Shown piece after piece: positions 25,290 to 33,441 of a DNA stretch of 64,000 nucleotides. The first letter of the stretch is position 1, and every line of letters starts with the position of its first letter. Under the pieces are notes generated by a model. It saw only the letters and a list, made by a program, of their open reading frames with translations, was not told the DNA's origin and searched no databases. Made by a program: the position numbers and the translations under genes. The stretch comes from Brasilonema sennae CENA114 (GTDB taxonomy: Bacteria; Cyanobacteriota; Cyanobacteriia; Cyanobacteriales; Nostocaceae), in the NCBI RefSeq assembly GCF_006968745.1, contig NZ_CP030118.1, positions 3,980,674-4,044,673 of the forward strand. Reading direction: 5' to 3'.

Positions 25290-26263
25290 TATCAACTCAA
25301 CGATTAGAATTTACGGGAAATCCCAATCGCCGTCCAGAAAATCCACATAAAGATTCACCAACGAACCCAGAACCATATGTAGTTTCTGCCGAATTAAAGA
25401 AAGCTGTGAATTTAGCAATCTATCTCAGGCGACCATTATTATTAGAAGGAGACGCCGGGTGTGGTAAGACTCGCCTTGCTTCGGCTGTTGCTTATGAGTT
25501 AGGACTTCCTCTTTATCGTTGGGATATCCGTTCCACTACTAAAGCGCAGGATGGACTCTATGAATATGATGCTATCCTCAGATTGCATGATGTGCATACG
25601 CAAAAACTAGAACAACAGCCGCCAGCAGCAGAAGCAGAAACTGAGGAGGAAGATGAGGAAAGAGTCAATCGCAATCCTGCTAACCCCAAACACTACCGTA
25701 AATTTGGAGCTTTGGGGAAAGCCTTTGAGCTAAAGAATCAGCCAGCAGTTGTGCTGATTGATGAAATTGACAAAGCAGATCTGGATTTCCCGAATGACTT
25801 GCTGACGGTTTTGGATGAACCTTGGGAATTTAAAATTAAGGAAACTGGGGAAACAATCACAGCTACTCATAAACCGATTGTAATCATCACCAGTAATAAG
25901 GAAAAAGGTAACTTACCTGCGCCATTTTTGCGTCGTTGCCTGTATCATTATCTAGACTTTCCTAATGATCCGAAACGATTGCAGGAAATTGTCGAGAAGC
26001 ATTACCAGATTCGTGAGGAAGAATCACCGCCTCCTCCTGATTTGGTAAACACAGCAATAAAGCGCTTTCTAGCTGTGTGGAATGAAGGTGGACTTTTCAA
26101 GAAACCAGGAACGAGCGAATTTCTCGATTGGTTGAAAGCACTTCATACATTTGAGTCAGAACCTTACAAAGCGGCGCAACTGGCAAAAGATAAACTGCTT
26201 CCCTATCGAGAATTGTTATTTAAGTTACAGCAGGACTGGAAAAAATATGCCAAAGCCTCATGA
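25286..26263 (+). CDS. MoxR-type AAA+ ATPase
   Basis: The 325-residue protein is an ATP-driven remodelling chaperone of the MoxR group. Walker A GDAGCGKT is at residues 55-62, Walker B is VVLIDEIDKAD, and the sensor-1 strand is IVIITSNKEKGNLP followed by the arginine-rich FLRRC. An acidic insert (AEAETEEEDEERV) interrupts the N-terminal half of the core. MoxR proteins usually work with a vWA partner, and the next gene, overlapping by ATGA, encodes one. In conflict-system contexts the pair is thought to set the threshold for effector release. Confidence 0.9.
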   Translation: MISTQRLEFTGNPNRRPENPHKDSPTNPEPYVVSAELKKAVNLAIYLRRPLLLEGDAGCGKTRLASAVAYELGLPLYRWDIRSTTKAQDGLYEYDAILRLHDVHTQKLEQQPPAAEAETEEEDEERVNRNPANPKHYRKFGALGKAFELKNQPAVVLIDEIDKADLDFPNDLLTVLDEPWEFKIKETGETITATHKPIVIITSNKEKGNLPAPFLRRCLYHYLDFPNDPKRLQEIVEKHYQIREEESPPPPDLVNTAIKRFLAVWNEGGLFKKPGTSEFLDWLKALHTFESEPYKAAQLAKDKLLPYRELLFKLQQDWKKYAKAS

Positions 26264-27354
26264 GTTCCTTTAACCCACAAGATTTGATGACTCGTGCTTT
26301 CATTCGTTTGCGCCAAAGTGGCTTTCAGCTTGGTGTAGGGGAATTTTTGGCAGCACGGCAAGCAGTTGAAGGGGGATTCGGGGAAGATGAGGAAGCACTA
26401 GCAGAGACATTAAAGATTTTATGGTGTCACTCCCCATCTGAACAAAGCCAGTTTGACCCCATTTGGGAGTCTTTGCAGATGAGTTCAACTCCCAAAAATC
26501 CTGAAAAAAAGCCCCCTGTGAAAGAACCAAAGCTTGAGTCTGATCAAGAACGGGTGGAGGAACCGCAGAAACTATCATCACCGCCTCCCCAAGAGACTGT
26601 AACTGAGATCAAGTCTAAACCAGAACTGGCATCGTTACCGATTCGCGCACCTTTTACACCAGTGGAAAATCAGGATACTTCTGCATTACAAACGTATTAT
26701 CCCATTTCCCGCCGTTCAATGGTTTATGGCTGGCGATATCTACGTCAACCTATTGCTGATGGTTCGTTGGATGTACTGGATGTGAATGCGACTATTGAAC
26801 AAGCGACTCGCCAGGGATTTTATTTAGCTCCAGTTTATCGCAGACGAGAACGAAACAATGCTCATCTGTTGCTGCTGCTTGACCAAAATGGCTCTATGAC
26901 TCCGTTTCATCGTTTCACTCGTGATTTAGTGGAAACGGCAATCTACGAAAGTTCTTTGCAACCTGACAAGGTAAGTGTATTCTATTTTCATAACGTGCCT
27001 GCAGCCAGTGTTTACAAAGACCTTTACTTGACAGAACCAATTAAGTTACAGACAGTGTTAGAAACCTGCGATAATCAAACTAGCATATTGATTGTCAGTG
27101 ATGCTGGGGCAGCACGAGGATATCGGAAGTTAGAGCGAATTCGGGCGACTACCAGCTTTCTATTTCAACTCAAGCGACACAGTTCTTTGATTGCTTGGTT
27201 AAATCCTATGCCAGAAGAACGTTGGATTGGCAGTTCGGCAGAAATTATTGCCAATTTGGTGCCAATGTACCAGATGGATAATAATGGCTTAAGTAATGCT
27301 ATTGATATTGTGCGTGGACAACCTCTACAACACTTAAATTCACCCTTCTCATGA
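26260..27354 (+). CDS. vWA-like partner of the MoxR ATPase
   Basis: Residues 1-70 form a small helical domain (AFIRLRQSGFQLGVGEF) seen in SAV_2336-type proteins. A Pro/Glu-rich linker follows (78-135). Residues ~195-360 form a vWA-like fold: HLLLLLDQNGSMTPF has Asp208, Asn210 and Ser212 at the DxSxS metal site, so one Ser is replaced by Asn and the metal site may be altered; SILIVSDAGAARG follows. It overlaps moxR by ATGA. Its end originally overlapped the next gene, but a repeat has separated them. Acting with MoxR, it should recognise or hold a partner protein. Confidence 0.8.
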   Translation: MSSFNPQDLMTRAFIRLRQSGFQLGVGEFLAARQAVEGGFGEDEEALAETLKILWCHSPSEQSQFDPIWESLQMSSTPKNPEKKPPVKEPKLESDQERVEEPQKLSSPPPQETVTEIKSKPELASLPIRAPFTPVENQDTSALQTYYPISRRSMVYGWRYLRQPIADGSLDVLDVNATIEQATRQGFYLAPVYRRRERNNAHLLLLLDQNGSMTPFHRFTRDLVETAIYESSLQPDKVSVFYFHNVPAASVYKDLYLTEPIKLQTVLETCDNQTSILIVSDAGAARGYRKLERIRATTSFLFQLKRHSSLIAWLNPMPEERWIGSSAEIIANLVPMYQMDNNGLSNAIDIVRGQPLQHLNSPFS

Positions 27355-27362
27355 CAACCGTG

Positions 27363-27451
27363 CGTAGAAACCCGGTTTCTTGAAGCACCTGGCGTCCGTG
27401 GAGTCCTTAATTTTGAATTTTGAATTTTGAATTTTGAATTTGAGCGAAGCG
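27363..27451. repeat. repeat inserted at the junction of the vWA and FGE genes
   Basis: ATGACAACCGTG (27351-27362) and GTGACAACTGTG (27452-27463) flank ~89 bp containing four GAATTTT units (TTTTGAATTTTGAATTTTG, about 27409-27440). The flanks look like a target duplication of about 11 bp. Before insertion the vWA stop would have overlapped the FGE start ATGACAAC; now translation of the FGE gene probably starts at the GTG of the right copy. Confidence 0.6.
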
Positions 27452-27452
27452 A

Positions 27453-29192
27453 GTGACAACTGTGGCTGATGACAACAAGCAATGGCGAGAACAAGCAAAG
27501 CAAGCTGTAGAGCGGTTTGTTCGGCGTTTTGATGAGTCTTATCGGCTACTGGCGTATCATGCTGCATTACCTTTGGTACTCACTCCAGAATTGGTGAACT
27601 ACTTACGCAATGAGTTTTTGCGAGGTGAGCAAGTTCTTTGGGTGGCGGAGGTTGACTTGTTGCTGTCTGATTTGTGCTCTCAGGTGGGGTACGAACTTTA
27701 CGCAATGGATACCCATGTGCGAGCATATCTGCTGGAGGAAATGAAGCAAGAGTGTGGCGAACAGCGAATGCAGGAAGTCGCGCAAGTTTTAATCAGCTAT
27801 GTCAGCTATCTGAGTCGGCTCAATCCGGGAAGACGGCAACAAGAATTAGAAGCGCAACGATGGGCAGCAATGGTATATTTAGGAGATGAGAAATGTCAAG
27901 AAGCAGCACAAGAGATTGCCAAACGGCTCCTAGAGACTAGTAGTGGAACGGGTTCCGAAAACCGTAGCGAGTCAGGAATTCGGGCAGAGTTAGCGCGATT
28001 GACACGAATTACTCAAGAGTTATCACCTCAGTTACAGAAGGAGCCAGCTTTACTGGAGTACGCAAAGTTGACGCAGCAAATGTTAAGAACGCCAGAGACA
28101 CTCACTCAAGAAGAACTGAGTCGTTCTTTTCGAGTAGGCGGTATGGAACTCAAACCAGCGCATAGGTTGTTAGGATCTGTGCAAGCAGTGGCTGAGTCAT
28201 CTGCCACGCTGAGAGTTGCTAGGCTTGAAGGCTTCCCACTAATACAGACTTTTGAATTTGAAGTAGCAACCGTCGCGATCGAGGATGAGACAAAAACATC
28301 TCCAAATATCAACCTGCAACCTTTTGAATTTGAAGTTGCAACAATCGAACTGAAACAATCAGATTGGTTGAGACGAAAAACAGAATTAATAGTCAAGCGG
28401 CGTCGTCAACAAGCTCAGTGCTTTATCGAAAAGTTAGGGAATAGAGTCCAGCTAGAAATGGTACAGATTCCTGGTGGCAATTTTAAGATGGGCGCTCCCA
28501 GAAATGAGAAAGATAGCCGTGATAATGAACGCCCTCAACACCAAGTAACTGTTCCAACGTTCTTCATGGGCAAATATCCTGTAACTCAAGCACAATGGCA
28601 AGCTGTAGCTTATCTCCCACAAGTTAACCGCGAACTCAAAGCTGATCCATCTGAATTTAAAGGAGAAAATCGTCCCGTTGAACAAGTTTCCTGGTATGAT
28701 GCTGTGGAGTTTTGCGATCGCCTGTCTCAATACACTGGTAAACCCTACCGTCTACCCAGTGAAGCCGAATGGGAATATAGTTGTCGTGCAGGAACTACGA
28801 CTCCATTTCACTTTGGCGAGACGATAACCTCAGATCTGGCAAACTATAACGCTGACTACACCTACGGTGCTGGTCCCAAAGGAATCCATCGAGAAGAAAC
28901 AACGACTGTGGACAGCTTTGGCGTAGCCAATCCCTTTGGGCTATACAATATGCACGGAAATGTTTGGGAATTGTGTGCTGATCATTGGCATGGTAACTAT
29001 GAAGGAGCACCGACAAACGGAAGTGCGTGGCTGGACAATAATGATAATGATAATCGTATACGGCGCGGTGGTTCGTGGCGCAACTCTCCCGAGGTCTGCC
29101 GTTCGGCGTTTCGCTTCGGCAGCGATGCGGGCGTCAGGAACCTCAACAGCTTCGGTTTCCGTGTTGCGTGTTCTCCTGCGTATACTCAGTAG
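27453..29192 (+). CDS. FGE-sulfatase/SUMF1-domain protein with variable C-terminus
   Basis: Residues 1-~150 form a conserved helical domain seen with vWA-MoxR systems (AVERFVRRFDESYRLLAYHA, VGYELYAMDTHVRAYLL). The middle contains two near repeats, PFEFEVATIEL and FEFEVATVAI. Residues ~340-575 are a formylglycine-generating-enzyme-like domain (VQIPGGNFKMGAP, PVEQVSWYDAVEFC, RLPSEAEWEYSCRAGTTTPF, HGNVWELCADHWH). This C-type-lectin-like fold is used as a scaffold by DGR target proteins. The last 40 residues differ from the paralogue at 30069 in the pattern described under the variable region. Enzymatic formylglycine formation is unlikely; ligand recognition is the better guess. Confidence 0.85.
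   Translation: MTTVADDNKQWREQAKQAVERFVRRFDESYRLLAYHAALPLVLTPELVNYLRNEFLRGEQVLWVAEVDLLLSDLCSQVGYELYAMDTHVRAYLLEEMKQECGEQRMQEVAQVLISYVSYLSRLNPGRRQQELEAQRWAAMVYLGDEKCQEAAQEIAKRLLETSSGTGSENRSESGIRAELARLTRITQELSPQLQKEPALLEYAKLTQQMLRTPETLTQEELSRSFRVGGMELKPAHRLLGSVQAVAESSATLRVARLEGFPLIQTFEFEVATVAIEDETKTSPNINLQPFEFEVATIELKQSDWLRRKTELIVKRRRQQAQCFIEKLGNRVQLEMVQIPGGNFKMGAPRNEKDSRDNERPQHQVTVPTFFMGKYPVTQAQWQAVAYLPQVNRELKADPSEFKGENRPVEQVSWYDAVEFCDRLSQYTGKPYRLPSEAEWEYSCRAGTTTPFHFGETITSDLANYNADYTYGAGPKGIHREETTTVDSFGVANPFGLYNMHGNVWELCADHWHGNYEGAPTNGSAWLDNNDNDNRIRRGGSWRNSPEVCRSAFRFGSDAGVRNLNSFGFRVACSPAYTQ
29064..29171 (+). other. candidate DGR variable region VR1
   Basis: These 36 codons align without gaps to 30813-30920. 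Thirteen codons differ in the amino acid encoded, and in 12 of those the third base is the same (C or T), with changes only at positions 1 and 2. This is what adenine-specific mutagenesis of AAC/AAT template codons produces. The codons between (CGT TCG GCG, GCG GGC, GGT, GTT GCG TGT) are fixed. The ~75 bp after the region, including CAGTAGCCCTTTATACTTTT, are also shared with the other gene. Confidence 0.65.
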
Positions 29193-29263
29193 CCCTTTAT
29201 ACTTTTTATCTTTTGTCCTTTACCCTTGTTTTCTTTTTCCTTGCAAGCAGAGCGAACTGAATT

Positions 29264-29968
29264 TTATTTGCCAGGTAAATTATCTGGATCTACACCAAGA
29301 GAACGTAAATATTGCGCTAATTGTTCAACTCGCTCACGCTCCTGCTGTACCTGTTCTGCATCTGTCAAATAGCGGTTTCCTTGCTGATCGTACCAAGATA
29401 AGAACTCCTGTTGAATACCAGCAATCACTGTTTGATGCCGGCCAATGCCTAATCCTATCTCTGGCATCCATAATGGTTCACTTATCTGCAACTGATAGTT
29501 CCCATTTACTAACTTATACACTTCAAACGGTTGATGTTGGTCGCGCCGCCAAAATTCCGGATTGTAAATCACGTAGTATAAAACACCAAGTTTTGTATAA
29601 ATAGCCAGCTTCTCCTCGTATTCACCCCCTGGTGTATGAGATACCATTTCTAATGTGAGTATTGGGACGACATCATTTTCTTCCCAGACTGCGTAACTTT
29701 TGCGAGACTTACCACCTTTTTTCCGTTCTACTCCCAAACTCAAAAAAGCATCTGGCACGACAGGTACTCTCGGATTGACCCCGGTAGTGTGATACACTGC
29801 CATATCTACACCGAAGAACCAATCCATGCGATTTGCCCAAATTGAGTTCAATAAAAATAGTAAAACATTCGGCAAAAAATTCTGATCCTCATTATCCACA
29901 GGAATATCGTCACAGCAGGGAAGTTCGTCAGTGCTTGGTAACGCAATTTTGAGATCGGATGGAAGCAT
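29264..29968 (-). CDS. Uma2-family (DUF820) nuclease-like protein
   Basis: Uma2 proteins have a PD-(D/E)XK nuclease fold and are greatly expanded in filamentous cyanobacteria, mostly with unknown function. The 234-residue product starts MLPSDLKIALPSTDELPCCD and has the family core: NRMDWFFGVDMAVYH, VVPDAFLSLGVERKK, PILTLEMVSHTPGGEYEEK with the E-x-K-like catalytic strand, and GVLYYVIYNPEFW. A Gln/Glu-rich coiled tail follows. I choose 29968 rather than the more distal ATG at 30133, because the extra 55 residues do not look family-like and would overlap the divergent FGE gene. It lies between the two FGE genes, on the opposite strand. Confidence 0.85.
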   Translation of the reverse strand: MLPSDLKIALPSTDELPCCDDIPVDNEDQNFLPNVLLFLLNSIWANRMDWFFGVDMAVYHTTGVNPRVPVVPDAFLSLGVERKKGGKSRKSYAVWEENDVVPILTLEMVSHTPGGEYEEKLAIYTKLGVLYYVIYNPEFWRRDQHQPFEVYKLVNGNYQLQISEPLWMPEIGLGIGRHQTVIAGIQQEFLSWYDQQGNRYLTDAEQVQQERERVEQLAQYLRSLGVDPDNLPGK

Positions 29969-30068
29969 AACCGTTGTCTCGCTGGCGTTGAGTTCTTTTA
30001 TTATAGAATTCAAATCAAACTTAAATATGCACAGCGTCGCCTCCAGAAAATCAAGCAGATAGAAATAA

Positions 30069-30932
30069 ATGCCAAAAATAGTTATTAACCGTTCAAAGCA
30101 GACAGCACAATATTTTATAGAAGACTTGGGCAATGAAGTACAGCTAGAAATGGTGCTGATTCCAGGCGGCAGTTTTCTTATGGGTTCAAAAGAAGATGAA
30201 CTGGGACACCGTGAATCGGAAAGCCCTCAACATACAGTAACCATTAAACCCTTTTGTATGGGTAAGTATCCTGTCACTCAAGCACAGTGGAAGGCAGTCG
30301 CCTCTTTTCCACAGGTTAACCGCGAACTAAAACCTAACCCTTCACATTTTCAAGGAGAAAATCGCCCCGTTGAACAAGTTTCTTGGTATGATGCTGTCGA
30401 GTTTTGCGATCGGCTTAGCCGCTTCGTAGAAGATCGCCTAAAGGAGCACACCAAAAGACCTTACCGACTTCCTAGTGAAGCTGAATGGGAATACGCAGCT
30501 CGTGCCGGAACTACAACTCCATTTCACTTTGGCGAGACAATTTCGACTGATTTAGCAAATTATGATGGTACAGATAGTGAAGATCGTAAATGGTCGGGTT
30601 CATCATATGGTCAAGGTTCCAAAGGAATCTATCGAGAAGAAACAACACCTGTAGGTAACTTCGGCGTAGCGAATGCCTTTGGATTATACGATATTCATGG
30701 GAATGTGTGGGAGTGGTGTGCTGACCATTGGCATGAGAATTATGAAGGAGCACCCACAGACGGAAGTGCGTGGTTCGATGAAAGTGATAATGATAATCGC
30801 CATTACCTGCTGCGCGGTGGTTCTTGGTTCAGCAATCCCGGTTACTGCCGTTCGGCGTATCGCTTCATCTTCAGTGCGGGCGTCAGAGTCTACAACTACA
30901 ACGGTTTTCGCGTTGCGTGTTCTACACTCTAG
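30069..30932 (+). CDS. stand-alone FGE-sulfatase/SUMF1-domain protein with variable C-terminus
   Basis: The 287-residue protein is essentially one formylglycine-generating-enzyme-like domain: VLIPGGSFLMGSKEDELG (residues ~29-46), PVTQAQWKAVA, PVEQVSWYDAVEFCDRLS, RLPSEAEWEYAARAGTTTPF, GLYDIHGNVWEWCADHWH and the final RGGSW...GFRVAC. It has no signal peptide. It is a paralogue of the C-terminal half of the protein at 27453, and similarity continues past the stop codon. Its C-terminal 36 codons form the second candidate variable region. It probably serves as a recognition protein for the same system, with a DGR supplying variation from elsewhere in the genome; that is inference. Confidence 0.85.
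   Translation: MPKIVINRSKQTAQYFIEDLGNEVQLEMVLIPGGSFLMGSKEDELGHRESESPQHTVTIKPFCMGKYPVTQAQWKAVASFPQVNRELKPNPSHFQGENRPVEQVSWYDAVEFCDRLSRFVEDRLKEHTKRPYRLPSEAEWEYAARAGTTTPFHFGETISTDLANYDGTDSEDRKWSGSSYGQGSKGIYREETTPVGNFGVANAFGLYDIHGNVWEWCADHWHENYEGAPTDGSAWFDESDNDNRHYLLRGGSWFSNPGYCRSAYRFIFSAGVRVYNYNGFRVACSTL
30813..30920 (+). other. candidate DGR variable region VR2
   Basis: The region encodes RGGSWFSNPGYCRSAYRF through GFRVAC. Variable codons here are TTC, AGC, AAT, GGT, TAC, ATC, TTC, AGT, GTC, TAC, AAC, TAC and AAC: all NNC or NNT, as expected from an AAC/AAT-rich template. The positions of variation coincide exactly with those in VR1. Confidence 0.65.
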
Positions 30933-30997
30933 ACTCAGTAGCCCTTTATACTTTTACTCTTTTGCCCTTTACCCTTTTTTCTTTTTCCTTTATTCTT

Positions 30998-31012
30998 GCT
31001 TGCGGAGCAAGC
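30998..31012. other. short hairpin downstream of VR2
   Basis: GCTTGC-GGA-GCAAGC is a perfect 6-bp stem with a 3-nt loop about 78 bp after VR2. In studied DGRs a hairpin or cruciform just beyond the variable region aids target recognition. The corresponding place after VR1 (about 29240-29256) has only a decayed version. Confidence 0.35.
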
Positions 31013-31163
31013 TGAATTTTTTGGAACATTTTTTGAACAAATGGACGAATTACCGATTATTCTTGTTGTCTCAACAGCAAACAAATCATCTGTTGACCAA
31101 CATTACAGCAATCTTCAGATAAATAAACCTCAGATAAATAGACCACAGTGATTGAACCTTCAA

Positions 31164-31237
31164 TCGGAGCGGCGGGATTCGAACCCACGACCTCCACTAC
31201 CCCAAAGTGGCGCGCTACCAAGCTGCGCTACGCCCCG
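31164..31237 (-). tRNA. trnP-GGG: tRNA-Pro(GGG)
   Basis: On the minus strand the sequence folds into a complete cloverleaf. The acceptor stem CGGGGCG pairs with CGCTCCG (one G-U), the anticodon stem CCACT/AGTGG encloses the loop TTGGGGT with anticodon GGG, and the T arm is GTGGG-TTCGAAT-CCCGC. Discriminator A; CCA is not encoded. Confidence 0.95.
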
Positions 31238-31289
31238 TAGTCAACTTTACAAGCATAACATCAAAAACCACAATTATCAAGACCTCAAT

Positions 31290-31655
31290 TTAAAAAACTT
31301 TGAGCATCTGGGAGGCTTTCAACAAACCAGCAACAGCGGAATCATCCCATTTACCTTCTGCACAACGCCCTGTTTTCAGGATAAAACGCAGACTATAGGC
31401 ATGAGGATAACCTTCGACTTCCATCCATAATAAATCGCTTTCAGCTTCACAGGTAATCTTTTCCTCATCCATTAATTCAGTTGCAATTTGCCGAATGGTG
31501 TCTGCTAGTTGCGTTAGTAGCCGACAAAAATCATTCAATTCAGCTTCAGTTAACTCGATCGCCCAATCATCTGTACCCACTAAACCTTTGAACTCTGGCG
31601 CTGCTGGGTTCCAGCCGATACGCCAACCAAGTCCACTTTTGAGAACACGTTCCAT
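31290..31655 (-). CDS. DUF1818 family protein
   Basis: The 121-residue protein belongs to the cyanobacterial and plant-plastid DUF1818 family: GLGWRIGWNPAAPEFKGLVG (residues ~8-27), DDWAIELTEAELNDFCRLL, LLWMEVEGYPHAYSLRFIL and a C-terminal GKWDDSAVAGLLKAS. Its function is not established to my knowledge. It is soluble, with no signal. The start ATG at 31655 fits the family length. It ends next to the tRNA-Pro gene on the same strand. Confidence 0.9.
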   Translation of the reverse strand: MERVLKSGLGWRIGWNPAAPEFKGLVGTDDWAIELTEAELNDFCRLLTQLADTIRQIATELMDEEKITCEAESDLLWMEVEGYPHAYSLRFILKTGRCAEGKWDDSAVAGLLKASQMLKVF

Positions 31656-32002
31656 AAAAAAGTTTTGAGTTGAACTGTTCGTTCTAAGAAATTTTTCTTA
31701 AAACATAGCAGAACTGTTACCCACTGGTGCGGAAATTGCACAACAAGAACATCAACGCGCTGAACTTTCAAGAAACACAGGGGTGTAGGGGAGCCACTGC
31801 CGTGCGCGGGTTAAGCGCGTTGAGGAGCCACTGCGTTGCGGGGGTTCCCCCCGTTGTAGCAAGTGGCGTGCATGTGGCGTGAGCCAGTACTTGATGAGGG
31901 TCTCCCGACCTAGGTATCTGGCGTGTGTAAGGGTGTAAGGGTGTAAGGGAAAAAGGTGTTTCTTTCATATTTTGCTGGCTGCGAAGCCGCACGAGTTTAA
32001 GG
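31656..32002. repeat. dispersed repeat cluster
   Basis: About 31785-31930 contains inverted copies of the CGCCAGATACCTAGGTCGGG unit (as CCCGACCTAGGTATCTGGCG), GAGCCAGTACTTGATGAGGG, and a TGTAAGGGTGTAAGGGTGTAAGG tandem in 7-bp steps (31925-31948, cut short here). No gene is seen. Confidence 0.6.
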
Positions 32003-32173
32003 CTCAGATCTTGCATGTGCTTTTTCGTCCCCCAATAAATAAATTTCTTGGCTCAAAACCAAAGTCCGTTAAAACGGACTCTTGTTAGTCTTTGAGTCCG
32101 TTTTAACGGACTTGATCTATTAGCCTTGAACTTTAGTTCAAGGCGTACTCACCGGTAAAGTACAAGATTTGAG
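32003..32173. mobile_element. 171-bp inverted-repeat miniature element, intact copy
   Basis: The element starts CTCAGATCTTGCA (32003-32015) and ends TACAAGATTTGAG (32161-32173). Inside are AAGTCCGTTAAAACGGACT and GAGTCCGTTTTAACGGACTT palindromes and TTGAACTTTAGTTCAA. It is the undisturbed counterpart of the composite element at 62-611. Confidence 0.7.
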
Positions 32174-32261
32174 TGAACAAGTACTATCACAGTTGCAGCA
32201 AACAGTACGGAATTTACTTCAGGCGGATATAACGCACATAGTTATTAATTTTCGCGCCCAC

Positions 32262-33386
32262 CTACTTATAGTTCGCAAAAAGCTTAAAAACTTTGTTGTC
32301 GAATGAAGTAGAAAGTTTTGAAGCAACAACACTTCTTGGAACCCAGTCAAAAGATTGTGACAAACCAAGTTCCCTCCAAAGAACACTCTCTGTAGTGATG
32401 CTTGGGTTTTCCAACTCTTGCACGACGAGAACTTTTCCTGAAATCCGATGATGGGTGATATTGTGTGAAAATTTGCTAGACAGTTCCAAAAATTGAAGAT
32501 GTAGCAGAGATTGAAGAACCTGCTTGACTTCTGAAGCTTCAGTTGCAGGGATTAATGGAAACCCAACGGTATTGGAGAGAAATCCTTTTGTTCTGTGGGC
32601 GATCGCCACCGTATCTGTCGCCTTCCTCCAAAAGACCAAAGCAAACAACTCCACATCCACCGTATCACGTCGTGGTTTTTTGGGAGGACAAATTTCAACA
32701 CAATTGTGTGCAAAAGCCAAACACTCTTTCTGTATTGGACACAAAAGACACAGAGGTTTCGATTTACGACAGACAGTAGCTCCTAACTCCATTATTGCTT
32801 GGTTAAAGTCACCAGGACGTTCCTCAGGAATCATCTGATCTACATAAGTTTGAATTGCTGATTTTCCAGAAGAACTCCACACATCCTCAGATAAACCAAG
32901 CAAACGACTCACAACTCGCACAACATTACCATCAACACAGGCAACTTTTTCATTGAAGCAAATACTTGCAATCACAGACGCCGTGTAAGATCCACAGCCA
33001 GGAATTTTCAACCACTCATAGTATGATTGTGGAAAATGACCTTCCAACTTCTCAACAATAAACTTTGCACCTTTGTTTAAGTTACGGGCACGAGCATAAT
33101 AGCCTAATCCTGACCAAAGTTGACGCAATATCTCTTGATCACAAGCAGCAAGATCATAAACAGTAGGAAGGTGCTTAACAAATTCTGAGAACTTTGGCAC
33201 AACCACAGCCAGAGTAGTTTGTTGACTCATCACCTCACACACCCAGGTGTGATAGATGTTGATTTTCTGACGCCAAGGCAATGGTCTGCAATGGCGATCG
33301 TACCACGCCAGGAGTTTCTGGGCACATTGATTCACTGTCCAACCTTTGTTCAGTCCAAGATAAATCCTAGCAATGTCAAAACCCAT
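32262..33386 (-). CDS. mutY: A/G-specific adenine glycosylase
   Basis: MutY removes adenine mispaired with 8-oxoguanine. The 374-residue protein has the HhH-GPD core with catalytic Glu51 (CEVMSQQTT), the hairpin PGCGSYTA (129-136) and catalytic Asp152 in CVDGNVVRV. The 4Fe-4S cluster Cys residues are 206, 213, 216 and 222 (C-x6-C-x2-C-x5-C). Residues ~245-374 form a NUDIX-like 8-oxoG-recognition domain. The usual IMLQQT is VMSQQT here. The gene stands alone on the minus strand. About 85 bp between the miniature element and its stop hold only a short open stretch of no known family. Confidence 0.92.
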   Translation of the reverse strand: MGFDIARIYLGLNKGWTVNQCAQKLLAWYDRHCRPLPWRQKINIYHTWVCEVMSQQTTLAVVVPKFSEFVKHLPTVYDLAACDQEILRQLWSGLGYYARARNLNKGAKFIVEKLEGHFPQSYYEWLKIPGCGSYTASVIASICFNEKVACVDGNVVRVVSRLLGLSEDVWSSSGKSAIQTYVDQMIPEERPGDFNQAIMELGATVCRKSKPLCLLCPIQKECLAFAHNCVEICPPKKPRRDTVDVELFALVFWRKATDTVAIAHRTKGFLSNTVGFPLIPATEASEVKQVLQSLLHLQFLELSSKFSHNITHHRISGKVLVVQELENPSITTESVLWRELGLSQSFDWVPRSVVASKLSTSFDNKVFKLFANYK

Positions 33387-33441
33387 CTCATAATTGAAAT
33401 GGGTTTTGTAAAGTTATTTGCTAAAAATGAGAATTGTTGCT

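Noticed and set aside
29969..30133. Longer Uma2 start at 30133 overlapping the divergent FGE gene
   Set aside because: The extra 55 residues are not family-like and would overlap the conserved start of the FGE protein; ATG 29968 gives the usual Uma2 length.
32174..32261. Short plus-strand open stretch between the miniature element and mutY
   Set aside because: About 30 codons with plausible composition but no start, no family and overlap with the mutY end.
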